Shown here in pieces: positions 8,871-17,757 of a stretch of 64,000 nucleotides of DNA. Source of the stretch: CAVQBP01 sp963848195. GTDB taxonomy: Bacteria > Bacteroidota > Ignavibacteria > Ignavibacteriales > Ignavibacteriaceae. Both the position numbers and the translations under genes were made by a program. Positions within the stretch are counted from its first letter, which is position 1; the number at the start of each line of letters is the position of its first letter. The stretch is taken from NCBI GenBank assembly GCA_963848195.1, contig CAWKCY010000001.1:62001-126000 (forward strand). The letters run 5' to 3'. A model generated the notes under the pieces. It ran no database searches and was not told where the DNA came from. It worked only from the letters and a program-made list of their open reading frames with translations.

Positions 8871-9362
8871 TTATTGAGTTCCTAAATAACGGCTTAAGCC
8901 GTCAAATATATCTTTTGCACTTTTCCCTTCCGTGAAACTTGATGGGTCAGTTTCTTTAATTTTTTCGATATTTGAATCTAGAGCTTTGGAAGCTTCGGTC
9001 AACATCTGGATAGAAGTCTTGAGTCTATCAATTTCTTTCATTTGAATATCGATTTCACGTTTTCTCCAGATATCGAGCCTTTCAACTTCGGCATTGATCC
9101 TTTCAAGTTCCTTACTGATTCTTTCATTCTCCTTTTTTATATTATCCTCTTCTCCGCTCACTGGTAAAATATTCGTTAATCCTTTACCTATATTTCTGAA
9201 TAAGTACAGAATTGGGGCGAGCAGACCTATTAACCAGAAAGGAACTTTATTCCCGGCTAATTCACCGGCAACTTCTTTTATTTGAGGAATCGAATAAGTA
9301 AGTACAAATAAAATTCCACATACTACAACTATAACTATTATGATTATCCAGAACTTTTTCAT
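8871..9362 (-). CDS. Small membrane protein with two membrane segments and a long coiled coil
   Basis: A 163-residue protein. Residues 4-24 (IIIIVIVVVCGILFVLTY) and about 41-60 (PFWLIGLLAPILYLF) form two membrane segments. Residues about 75-145 are a charged coiled coil (KKENERISKELERINAEVE and following heptads). No family recognised. A GGAGG-type ribosome binding site precedes the ATG. It lies 20 bases after the metallophosphoesterase gene. Two membrane helices with a long charged helix are compatible with a holin-like or scaffolding role, but nothing in the sequence decides this. Confidence 0.7.
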   Translation of the reverse strand: MKKFWIIIIVIVVVCGILFVLTYSIPQIKEVAGELAGNKVPFWLIGLLAPILYLFRNIGKGLTNILPVSGEEDNIKKENERISKELERINAEVERLDIWRKREIDIQMKEIDRLKTSIQMLTEASKALDSNIEKIKETDPSSFTEGKSAKDIFDGLSRYLGTQ

Positions 9363-9382
9363 TCCGCCTCCTTAGATAGCAG

Positions 9383-11068
9383 TTATTTTCTTTCAATAAG
9401 AACCTGTAATTCAGGTCTCCCGGCATCATCATTCCATCGTTGAAGCAGCCCCTCATTTGAAGGCTGTAGCTTACCGGCTTCATCTCTTACAAAGTGTAAA
9501 AAAGTATAGGTCTTATCTTCACGGATTTCTGCTGTGGAAGATTCGATTACTGGAATCCATGTACCGGTATTATAAAATCTTCTGTAAACATTATCGATTT
9601 CGAATATATATTCTCCCGGATTATGCGTATGACCCATAGTCATAAATCTATAATTGGATCCTTCAAACCTCAGCTTGGCAAATTCATTAAGACTTGAGGG
9701 TTCGCTCAATTGAAACCATGCCACTAATCTTGCCAGAAGATAGGATACTATAAATGGACCAATATTTTTTATTTGGTTTAGAATAAAAGCTACTGCATCC
9801 GAAGGATTTTGAATCGCGGTGAGCTGATCTTTTATGATTTTAACGATTTCAGGATAAAAAAAATAAACAATAATAAACGGGAGTAAAACTGCTAGAACAA
9901 ACCAAAAAACCCTATTAAACATAAACCAGCCATATCGCAATTTCTTTGATAATATCTTAAAGAAGGCCGGAATATACTGGAACATTATTTTTAAGCCTAA
10001 AGCAAAATTTTCTCTTAATAATATTGAAAGAACGTTTATTGAAGGTCTCACATTATCTAAAAAGGGATAAAACAGTTCAATCCTATTTAAAAGGTAACGA
10101 TTAAAAAAAGACCCAAAAGGAAGATTTAATTCGGAAGGATCATCTTTAAGAATAGCATTATCAAGAACCATACAAAATTTATCGTATCTGTGACCATGTT
10201 CTATATATAAATCGTTATCAATTTCAACAGAATCATCTATGAATGTTATACCGGGAAGAACAATATTTTTCAGGATTTCTGCTATATTTTGATTGCTTTG
10301 TATATCATAGATTGCTTCAGCAATCATTAACCTGATATAATTCCTAACATCGGGAAAGTAAAGTTCAAGATCATGATTCCCTTTAAGAATCAACAATTTG
10401 TTCCCCTGCTTCATCCAATCGCTTAAGGCCGAAATAAAAGCCGGATGTCCAGTTTTTATCTTAATCAGTTTATATATCGTTTTGAATGGATCTGTTTGAA
10501 GTCCATATTCCATTTCTTTTTTTGAAATGCTTTGCTTTAATTCTGTTATAGTTTTTTTTATCCCGACTTTCTTTAGTTCATAGTGCCATTCTTCATATTC
10601 TTTTTCAGCATCCCGGTGGAAACGTTTTTTCTTTTTAGACACAAAATTTAACTTCAAAGCTTGTTTAAACCTTTTTGAAAAAGGGATTTCTTTTACTTCT
10701 CCGGGATAATTAGTAATCCTGAGAAAATCAAAAATATCACCGTTGATGACCAGCAATGCATTATCGGTTTTTTTAATTTCATTTGCATATTTAAGAAATC
10801 TGTAAAATGAATCATCTGCGAAGAAATTTTCAGTTCCCTGATAAACACCTGTGTAATTTCTCCCGGAGGCAATATGTAAATCGCTTACTACAAAAATTTC
10901 TTCACCGTTTAATTCATATTTAACCGGTTTGGTTCTAATCGGAAGAGATTGTTTGAAGAAAGAGCTTTTTTGTTCCTTGTACGTATCTTTATCTACACTA
11001 TATTTAGGTGCCAGTCCGTTCTCTTCACAATTAACTAATAATTCCGTGTAGCTATTTCTCTCATTCAT
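9383..11068 (-). CDS. Membrane-associated metallophosphoesterase (calcineurin-like)
   Basis: Dimetal phosphoesterase of 561 residues. All metal-binding blocks are present: SDLHIASG (Asp63, His65), NGDIFDF (Asp near 110), LKGNHDLEL (Asn-His near 228), EHGHRYD (near 290) and the C-terminal MGHTHNPGEY. Two or three hydrophobic segments between about residues 375 and 445 (for example FNRVFWFVLAVLLPFIIVYF) interrupt the region between the EHGHRYD and GHTHNPG blocks, so part of the active domain appears tied to the membrane. Substrate unknown; UDP-diacylglucosamine or other lipid or nucleotide phosphodiesters are possible. Fourth from the end of the minus-strand cluster, 54 bases after the GMC oxidoreductase. 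Confidence 0.85.
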   Translation of the reverse strand: MNERNSYTELLVNCEENGLAPKYSVDKDTYKEQKSSFFKQSLPIRTKPVKYELNGEEIFVVSDLHIASGRNYTGVYQGTENFFADDSFYRFLKYANEIKKTDNALLVINGDIFDFLRITNYPGEVKEIPFSKRFKQALKLNFVSKKKKRFHRDAEKEYEEWHYELKKVGIKKTITELKQSISKKEMEYGLQTDPFKTIYKLIKIKTGHPAFISALSDWMKQGNKLLILKGNHDLELYFPDVRNYIRLMIAEAIYDIQSNQNIAEILKNIVLPGITFIDDSVEIDNDLYIEHGHRYDKFCMVLDNAILKDDPSELNLPFGSFFNRYLLNRIELFYPFLDNVRPSINVLSILLRENFALGLKIMFQYIPAFFKILSKKLRYGWFMFNRVFWFVLAVLLPFIIVYFFYPEIVKIIKDQLTAIQNPSDAVAFILNQIKNIGPFIVSYLLARLVAWFQLSEPSSLNEFAKLRFEGSNYRFMTMGHTHNPGEYIFEIDNVYRRFYNTGTWIPVIESSTAEIREDKTYTFLHFVRDEAGKLQPSNEGLLQRWNDDAGRPELQVLIERK

Positions 11069-11122
11069 TTTAATTCTTATTCGTTTATAAATACGAAGAA
11101 ACCATACTGTTTTTTATGGCAG

Positions 11123-13504
11123 TTAATTTTCCTTAACAAATTGAACTGCATAATCTGCGAGTCCCATAACAGTCAATTGAGGATTTACTCCTAGGCTTGT
11201 TGGAAAAACACTTGCATCGCATACAAATAAATTATCATAACCGAATGCTTTAAATTCCGAATTCACAACACCTTTTTCGTGACTATTTGCAATAATGTTT
11301 CCACCCTGTGGATGGCCTGTTCCTAAAGTGATTTCACTTGGATCTTTTATATAATTATGAAGTTTTTTCAGTTCATCTTTATTCTTGAATTCATAATACT
11401 TAAATGTGTTGGGCATTACTGATTCGGCTCCTGCTTCCAGCATAATTTCCCCGGCAAGTTCCAATCCGGCAAGTACAGTTTGAAAATCCTTAGGCGTTGG
11501 AGTGTAATCAATTTCCCTATGAGTTAAACCTGCAACCTTCACCGTTGCATTGGATTCCGAACCTGCTAAAACTCCAACACACGCAAGTTTGTCGTAACGT
11601 CTCATATTATTATAGTGATCTTCAAACCACCCGGGCATTGCAGTTGATTGAAACATCGGTGGATTGAACCACGATTCCATAATGAATCCTGTATCAGGTA
11701 AAATTTTCATGTAATGGGAAATTTGAAGACCATTATATGAATCTATTTTTGTAGGAAATGCGGCCGTAATTTGAGAACCAACATTAAATGATAAATATTT
11801 CCCGGCATTTTTTAATCCGAGATTCGAGTTAAGAAGCAAAATACTTGAAGATATAGCTCCTCCGGAAACAACAAACGTTCTTCCCTTGATTTTAATTTTT
11901 TTCCCGCTGTTAAATTCACACTCAACATAAGAAATTTTATTCCCGCTTTTCTGCAGTTTAACTGCTTCACAGCCTGCAATTATTTCAAGACTTTCTTTCC
12001 CAAACTTTTGTTGAATTTCTGGCAGAATAGTTGTAAGCATTGAAAGTTTTTTATTATAGTGGCATCCGATGTTGCAATAGCCGCATCCAACGCATCCTGA
12101 TATATTTGCATTTACTGAATTTGTTACATTTGGTGTAATATCATAACCAAGCTTTTTACAACCTTCTTTAAATAAATAACCTCCGGGATTTAATATTACT
12201 GAAGCTTCTTCCATACGATTGGTATGTATTGTGTCCCATACCTTGTTCACAGATTGTAATACTCGAGCTTTATCTAAGCCTGTATTAAGGCCAGCCGGAT
12301 CAATCCATTTGTCAAGCACATCTTCCGGTATTTTGAAACATACTGCATTATTAACAACCGTTGAACCTCCGACACAGCTTCCCTGGAAAACAGTAAATCT
12401 AAAATCTCGTGCTGCCTGAATTGCACCGTCTTTAAATAATCTGGAAACCATCTCCATTTCATTTTCATTAAATGTCTCTGGCTTTTCATGGTTTCCTCTC
12501 TCTATCATTAAAACTTTTCTGCCATTTTCAACAAGCCCTTTTGCCAGAATGGATGCTGCAGCACCCGATCCAATTATAACAACATCTCCTTCAATAGTCT
12601 GCTGTCGAATGTCATTCTCATTTTTTACAAATAATTCCGGTTCTTTTTTATAAGGAAATTTATTTAATTTGTCCTTAGAATCTTTTCTTTCAGAAAAAGG
12701 AACATACCCGACGGAAGCAAATGTTCTCTTATCATTATAGTAACCTATATAACAAAGCTGTTTTGCAATTCTTATCATACCCTGTGCAATTTCACGCCAG
12801 AATTCAGGCATTAGTCTGGCCTCTATATCACTGTAAAATCTTTTTTTCAGGAAGGCAAGTCTATCTTCCGGAGAGATATATGGCAAGGGAGGCTTTAAAG
12901 ATAATAAAGGATAAAAATATAAACCCGATACTACTAGAGCCATTGTCCATTTCGTTTTTGCTTCAAAAGATTTGAAATAAGTATCTACATTTTGTGCTAC
13001 TTCTTCACCTGATATTGCTTCCTTGTCACCATAGATAACTACTTCGGCAAGTGCTCTTAAAGTCTTAAATTGATGAGGTAAAAAGTATTTTAAATTATAC
13101 CGGGCACATTCGGCTGCATAAAGGAAATAAGAAACTAAAATAGTAGTGAGGAAATAAAAAATAATAGAAGAAATAATCAGAGAATTAAGGGAAACGGTAA
13201 ATATCCACATTGAAATAACTTTACTCGTATTACCCCATATTAGTATACAAGCTAAAATAATTACATCTAATACTGATTCCCATACAATTATTTTTATTAA
13301 CAATATAAATCTTCTTAAATCTGAAACTGCTAGCCAGCACAATAAAAAATTTATAAAAATTAGTATAGTGATATTTATAAGGAATGCCGTGTTTAAGGAT
13401 TTAGCTGCAAAAAAACTTATTATAAAATAAATAAAACTTAAAGAATTTATAACAAGCAGAATTTTTAAGAATATTCTAAGAGTTATTTCTTTCTTTGTAA
13501 GCAT
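11123..13504 (-). CDS. GMC-family FAD oxidoreductase with N-terminal membrane domain
   Basis: A 793-residue protein. The first ~150 residues hold about four hydrophobic helices. From about residue 304 the FAD-binding start is clear (DVVIIGSGAAASILAKGL ... MIERG), followed by the GMC signature region QGSCVGGSTVVNNAVC and, near the C-terminus, GTGHPQGGNI and DASVFPTSLGVNPQLTVMG, typical of GMC alcohol/sterol oxidoreductases. A cysteine cluster (GCVGCGYCNIGCHYNKK, about 468-484) is characteristic of the bacterial membrane GMC subgroup and could hold a metal or iron-sulfur centre. Electron acceptor unknown, possibly a cytochrome or quinone. It is 57 bases after the 188-residue gene and leads the larger genes of the cluster. 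Confidence 0.88.
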   Translation of the reverse strand: MLTKKEITLRIFLKILLVINSLSFIYFIISFFAAKSLNTAFLINITILIFINFLLCWLAVSDLRRFILLIKIIVWESVLDVIILACILIWGNTSKVISMWIFTVSLNSLIISSIIFYFLTTILVSYFLYAAECARYNLKYFLPHQFKTLRALAEVVIYGDKEAISGEEVAQNVDTYFKSFEAKTKWTMALVVSGLYFYPLLSLKPPLPYISPEDRLAFLKKRFYSDIEARLMPEFWREIAQGMIRIAKQLCYIGYYNDKRTFASVGYVPFSERKDSKDKLNKFPYKKEPELFVKNENDIRQQTIEGDVVIIGSGAAASILAKGLVENGRKVLMIERGNHEKPETFNENEMEMVSRLFKDGAIQAARDFRFTVFQGSCVGGSTVVNNAVCFKIPEDVLDKWIDPAGLNTGLDKARVLQSVNKVWDTIHTNRMEEASVILNPGGYLFKEGCKKLGYDITPNVTNSVNANISGCVGCGYCNIGCHYNKKLSMLTTILPEIQQKFGKESLEIIAGCEAVKLQKSGNKISYVECEFNSGKKIKIKGRTFVVSGGAISSSILLLNSNLGLKNAGKYLSFNVGSQITAAFPTKIDSYNGLQISHYMKILPDTGFIMESWFNPPMFQSTAMPGWFEDHYNNMRRYDKLACVGVLAGSESNATVKVAGLTHREIDYTPTPKDFQTVLAGLELAGEIMLEAGAESVMPNTFKYYEFKNKDELKKLHNYIKDPSEITLGTGHPQGGNIIANSHEKGVVNSEFKAFGYDNLFVCDASVFPTSLGVNPQLTVMGLADYAVQFVKEN

Positions 13505-13561
13505 ATTAACTCCTCTTAAAACTTAATACAAAAAATTATTAAACTTTATAAAATAGAAATT

Positions 13562-14128
13562 TTACCATGGCAGATATTTTATTTCTTCCTTATGCCCTAG
13601 CTGGAAATAACAATAAAAAATATTAAGCCAGGGGAATACTCGTAAATAAGCTTTGCATAACAGTAATGAATGATCACCTTCATTTGGAAGAACAACAAAA
13701 TCTCTTATAACTTTGAAAAAGCTTAAGTACCATTTGTGCATATTAGGGATATCGTAATTAAAATGAGCAAGATGAATATAAGGCTCGTAAAGCTTTGTAG
13801 GCGGTTCATCTTTTACATAAGAAGTGCGAAAATATCCCAGCTGTGTTGGTTTCCCGTCACTATTCAATTCCTGTTTCCACTCACCGCGATATTCTTTGCC
13901 GTCCTGAATTACAATTTCATTATAACCCATATTTTTGCCGTCTTTTTTCATGAAACCTTTTTTAAATTTTTTCCCTGAAAGATTACCAATCCATTCATGG
14001 TTCCAGCCGCAATAAATATGTCCGTTAAGTAATTCCAGATTAGGAGGAGTACCGGTTAGCAAAATGTTTTCCAGTTCTTCTTTTGAGCATTGGGCTAAAG
14101 TTTCATAAGTATAAATTTTTGAAGGCAT
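13562..14128 (-). CDS. Conserved-looking protein of unknown function, first gene of the minus-strand cluster
   Basis: A 188-residue soluble protein without signal peptide. The middle part (NGHIYCGWNHEWIGNLSGKK, then KEYRGEWKQELNSDG) has a MORN-like or beta-strand alternation of Gly, Trp and Tyr, and the C-terminus is rich in aromatics. A ribosome binding site (AAAGGATC) precedes the ATG. It stands 57 bases before the GMC oxidoreductase gene, in the same direction. I do not recognise the family. The nearby oxidoreductase suggests a partner or accessory role, which is inference only. Confidence 0.65.
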   Translation of the reverse strand: MPSKIYTYETLAQCSKEELENILLTGTPPNLELLNGHIYCGWNHEWIGNLSGKKFKKGFMKKDGKNMGYNEIVIQDGKEYRGEWKQELNSDGKPTQLGYFRTSYVKDEPPTKLYEPYIHLAHFNYDIPNMHKWYLSFFKVIRDFVVLPNEGDHSLLLCKAYLRVFPWLNIFYCYFQLGHKEEIKYLPW

Positions 14129-14643
14129 GTTTTGATCCTTTCTTTATTCATAAAAATAAAAAGAAAACAATTTTAAAAGCTGCAAGCCTCAGGGATTACT
14201 CAAACCAGTATGAAATAATTTTTGAAATATGTAATGAGCTAAAAAAACGGATAGGATATATAATTAAAGTTTTGATTTAAAAAGTACTAATCAGGAACCT
14301 TAAAATCTTTTAATACTAAAAACTCTAACTTAAGAAAAGAAAAAAGAACTAATAAATGTATTTAATTTATTTATTTAGTTTAACTTACTAAGCAGTATAT
14401 ATTAAGTCAAGAAGAAACTTCCAAAACCTTGAAATAAATTAATATAAATTTTTCTAAATCATACTGATATTAGATATTACGATATTTATATTAATTAAAA
14501 GTCATTTTTTTACTATTTTGATTACTAAATTATTTCTATTTTCAATTTTTAGATTAACAAAAAATTTCTGCTTTGTCTATTCCGTTTCTCAAAGGTGTTT
14601 TGGGGAAGTAATTTTCTTTTAAAAATTTATTGGAGGTACTCTA
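14129..14643. other. Divergent intergenic region, very AT-rich
   Basis: This 515-base gap separates the minus-strand cluster from the plus-strand cytochrome gene, so it must carry both promoters. It is extremely AT-rich. I see no gene, no strong hairpin and no clear single promoter match. A ribosome binding site (TGGAGGT) for the cytochrome gene ends the gap. Confidence 0.5.
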
Positions 14644-15384
14644 ATGTTTAAAAAAGCTCTAATCAAATTTACGATGTCCTTTGTTATTCCGGTACTTCTC
14701 TATGCTCAGATCCCTGACCATTTCACCAATTTGACTGTTTTACCCAAAACCATTTCAAAAGATGATTTAATTGGTGTGATGAGAAATTTTACGGAGGGTC
14801 TGGGAGTCAGGTGCAATTTTTGTCATGTAGGTGAGGAAGGAAAGCCAATAAGCACGTATGATTTTGCTTCAGACGATAAGGATAATAAAAGAATAGCGAG
14901 GGTTATGCTGAAAATGACCAATAATATTAATGATGATTATATTGCACAGCTTAAAGATTTTGGAGAAAATATAATTGAAGTAAAATGTGTAACGTGCCAT
15001 CACGGAGTAAAACAGCCGAAAACACTGGCACAGGATCTTATGGGGGTGATAAATAAGAAAGGGGTTGATGAAGCAATAAATACATATCATGACCTTTATA
15101 AGCAATATTACGGTGGATTTTCATATAATTTCAAAGATAATTCTCTCGCTGAATTAACTCATATGTTGATCGACGATAAAAATTATGATGCAGCATTAAA
15201 AATAAGTAATCTTAATATAGAGATGTATCCGAATTCAGGAACGGCATATTTTGCATTAGGTGAATCTTATGAAGCAAGCGGTGATAAAGCCAAAGCTATA
15301 CAAAATATTCAAAAAGCTATTGAACTTTCACCTGATAATATGATGTTTGACAGGAAACTTAAGCAATTGCAATCATCACAATGA
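14644..15384 (+). CDS. Exported c-type cytochrome (reaction-centre cytochrome c family) with TPRs
   Basis: A 246-residue protein with a signal peptide (residues 1-21, ending YAQ). Two haem motifs are present: CNFCH (57-61) and CVTCH (115-119). The stretch VMRNFTEGLGVRCNFCH and DDKDNKRIARVMLKMTNNIN matches what I know of the photosynthetic-reaction-centre cytochrome c subunit family, which also occurs in non-phototrophs. Residues about 165-240 form TPR-like repeats (SGTAYFALGESYEASGDKAKA). It probably carries electrons in the periplasm and docks to partner proteins by its TPRs. No reaction-centre genes are in the window. It stands alone with its own ribosome binding site. Confidence 0.85.
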   Translation: MFKKALIKFTMSFVIPVLLYAQIPDHFTNLTVLPKTISKDDLIGVMRNFTEGLGVRCNFCHVGEEGKPISTYDFASDDKDNKRIARVMLKMTNNINDDYIAQLKDFGENIIEVKCVTCHHGVKQPKTLAQDLMGVINKKGVDEAINTYHDLYKQYYGGFSYNFKDNSLAELTHMLIDDKNYDAALKISNLNIEMYPNSGTAYFALGESYEASGDKAKAIQNIQKAIELSPDNMMFDRKLKQLQSSQ

Positions 15385-15416
15385 GTTAATACTATTGTTT
15401 TGTTTCCCCATACTTG

Positions 15417-15538
15417 CCGTTGGATTTAGAGCCTGTGTGAATATCCTTAACCAATGGATTTATCTCCTGGTTAAAGGGGAGAATTAAGCCCCTCCCAAAG
15501 CTTTTTCTATATTTTCACACAACCTCTTTATCCAACGG
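15417..15538. repeat. Dispersed element with terminal inverted repeats, copy 1
   Basis: Ends are near-perfect inverted repeats: CCGTTGGATTTAGAGCCTG at the left and the complement of ...ACCTCTTTATCCAACGG at the right, about 28 bases each including TGTGTGAA(T/A)AT. Between them are TTAACCAATGGATTTATC, a second partial palindrome, and a pyrimidine-rich part (GCCCCTCCCAAAG). Related copies are at 19412-19534 and 37841-37980. No coding capacity, so it resembles a MITE or REP-like intergenic element. Confidence 0.8.
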
Positions 15539-15650
15539 ATATCAACTTAAACAAAGATCAATATCAGTCTTAATACCACCAAAAAGTGATATTAAGATTT
15601 ACATGATATTTACAGGCTCAAAAGTAAAGTGTTAAACTTAAGTCCGGCGA

Positions 15651-16403
15651 TTACATAGATACTTTAGTAAGTACTTCTTCAGAAGTATGCTTTAATATTC
15701 CCGTCTTACGGGTCTCACTTCTATGGCCTCGGCGGTCTTCTTTTGCGAAGCTTTTCTTTTTTTCTATTGATCCGAAGACCTGGCTCCATTTACCATTTTT
15801 AAAAATAATTTGATATCCGCCCGACAGAATTTCGAAAGGCTTTCTGACTTTGTGCATCTCATCGAATTTTACAGAACCTGCTTTATGAAAAATTTCAAAA
15901 TAGGCAGGATAGACAAAATCACTCATAGGAATTCTATTAATATCAAAAGTCAAGGCTTCAACAGGATCGGCACTTTCATACGCGTAAATTGTTTTGGGAT
16001 CGGGACCTGTTGTCATCAAATTAATAGCAGGATCAACTAGCATTTCAACTAGTTCATGTGATGCCGATACACTAACAAGATCATGGTTTTGCAGAGTTGT
16101 TTTAACAAATACTTTGGAAAGCGGCAACCCGGATGGTGTAAGATCGTGGTAAGCAAGAGCACCCGGCTGATCGGCATCATCTAAAAAAACTATTGCCCAG
16201 GCATTTTTAATAAAACCTTTAGACTTTACCAATTTTGCAGGAGTACCCCATACAGGAGCTACGTAATAATCCACATATGTCTGCATTGCAGAAATTAATT
16301 CCTGTAAGTCTACTCCCATATCAACAGTAGCTTTATTGAAACATGCAATCGTTGGTATTATTCCCTGGTTAAAAGCACCGAATACAGGTTGATTTGTTTT
16401 CAT
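15651..16403 (-). CDS. Putative HExxE metalloprotein, unknown function
   Basis: A 250-residue protein starting at ATG with a good ribosome binding site (AAAGGAG). The motif SASHELVEMLVDP places His116, Glu117 and Glu120 as HExxE followed by an aspartate, a pattern also seen in some zinc-dependent proteins and in plant/bacterial phosphate-induced-type secreted proteins. There is no signal peptide. The C-terminal ~35 residues are very basic and look like an unstructured tail. It stands alone between two non-coding stretches. A metal-binding or peptidase role is suggested by the motif only. Confidence 0.65.
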   Translation of the reverse strand: MKTNQPVFGAFNQGIIPTIACFNKATVDMGVDLQELISAMQTYVDYYVAPVWGTPAKLVKSKGFIKNAWAIVFLDDADQPGALAYHDLTPSGLPLSKVFVKTTLQNHDLVSVSASHELVEMLVDPAINLMTTGPDPKTIYAYESADPVEALTFDINRIPMSDFVYPAYFEIFHKAGSVKFDEMHKVRKPFEILSGGYQIIFKNGKWSQVFGSIEKKKSFAKEDRRGHRSETRKTGILKHTSEEVLTKVSM

Positions 16404-16858
16404 TATAACTCCTTTTTATTAAAGTGGATAAATAAATACATATATATCAATGCTTAACCTAAGCCGCCGGTAGCCTTAAAAATTATATAAGGAATTATTG
16501 ACAAGAAAAATAATTCGTAAGAACAGTGTTTGGATGCAGTCATCCGTATAATAGAAGAGATATGTTTGCTATCTAATATTATTAATTGGGTGGTCTATTG
16601 TCAAGAGAAAATTATTTTTATTTCATTGTAGTAATCATTAATCACAAGCTAATGTAGTATTCAGTAATGAATGAGAAGCGAATGCTTATATCTCAATACA
16701 CATTATTGCATCAATCCCCTTGCCTGCTCTTCTTTGTAAAGCAAGGGGATTGGGTTTTAACACATCTTCAATGTTCAAATTCTGCTAACTGCAGCCTGTA
16801 AAATTATATATCCAATTAGCTTACTAAATGAATTGCTCAGTAAAAATTATTATCCAGG
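16404..16858. other. Intergenic region with one perfect hairpin
   Basis: A 455-base gap between two minus-strand genes. It must carry the promoter of the HExxE gene. The only clear structure is a 12-base perfect inverted repeat, CAATCCCCTTGC at 16712-16723 and GCAAGGGGATTG at 16741-16752, with a 17-base loop. It may end or protect the transcript of the Yip1-family gene, but no T-run follows on the minus strand. Confidence 0.6.
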
Positions 16859-17647
16859 CTAAAAGTTCTTTAAAAAAGGTATAGTATTACTTAGGCTGAA
16901 GACTAATATTTTCCATAAAATCCATAATCCGAATACTAAAGCAAAATATTTACCGGCTGATCTGGATTTGAACATCTTTGCCAGGCCAATACTTAGAACA
17001 GCAAAGCTCCATATTGTTATTACATCAATAAAAGAGAGGAGCCATCCTCCGATAGATGATTTATCCATTCCTATTAAAGATGTAACACTAACATCTGAAA
17101 CCATTTTTCCTAAGATTATACTTGCAACTGTTGCTAGTATAATTTGAATCATAGCGATATATGCAGTCAGTCCGTTTGCAACCAGCGCAGACACATAGTT
17201 CCCATCTCCTTTTAACGCAAATTTGCAAAAAAGGAAATATATACCTGTAATTATGAGGAAAAATATAAAACCAAATATTAGAGTCGAAACTGAACGGATT
17301 ATAACCATAACTGAGCCGGACATAAACTGTGATTGTTTATCTGCCTGTTCCTGAGTTATCTTACCTTCATCTACCATTTTTTGTACAGCTTCTCTCTGTT
17401 TCTGCTGCATTTGATAGCTTATCTCGGGATTATTAAATAAGATGAACTGAGAAATAATCGAAAGTATAAGCAGTAAGATTATCGGTAAAATCCAATCAAC
17501 AGTTCGAAGTGGAAATTTTGAAGTAGTTTCAAAAGTTTTAGCCGGTTCTGAAAAAACCCCTGCAATTTTATCCGAATGACTTAATTCTATTTCCCCGGAA
17601 TCTGGCGAGGAATTTGGTGAGTTTAAATCATTTGTAAAATTATCCAT
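16859..17647 (-). CDS. Yip1-domain membrane protein
   Basis: A 262-residue integral membrane protein. A hydrophilic head (1-40) contains SHSDKIAGVFSEPAKTFETT, the usual entry to a Yip1 domain, followed by WILPIILLLILSIISQFIL and four more hydrophobic segments up to the C-terminus. A short hydrophilic loop (about 75-105) is glutamine- and lysine-rich. Bacterial Yip1 proteins are of uncertain function. It diverges from the tryptophanase gene across a 110-base gap, with GGAGGG as ribosome binding site. Confidence 0.8.
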   Translation of the reverse strand: MDNFTNDLNSPNSSPDSGEIELSHSDKIAGVFSEPAKTFETTSKFPLRTVDWILPIILLLILSIISQFILFNNPEISYQMQQKQREAVQKMVDEGKITQEQADKQSQFMSGSVMVIIRSVSTLIFGFIFFLIITGIYFLFCKFALKGDGNYVSALVANGLTAYIAMIQIILATVASIILGKMVSDVSVTSLIGMDKSSIGGWLLSFIDVITIWSFAVLSIGLAKMFKSRSAGKYFALVFGLWILWKILVFSLSNTIPFLKNF

Positions 17648-17757
17648 TTACCCTCCAAATAATATTTTGAACAGAAGTAAATTATTCATAGTTTTTTTCA
17701 AAGGCAATAAAAATATATGCAAAATACATATGTATCCAAAATAAAAGTTAAAAGAAT

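Noticed and set aside
14083..14280. 65-codon plus-strand frame at the start of the minus-strand cluster
   Set aside because: Half overlaps the 188-residue gene antisense, is lysine/isoleucine-rich as expected from AT-rich DNA, and lacks a ribosome binding site.
17648..17757. tnaC-like leader peptide before tryptophanase
   Set aside because: No short Trp-containing frame with ribosome binding site in the 110-base gap.
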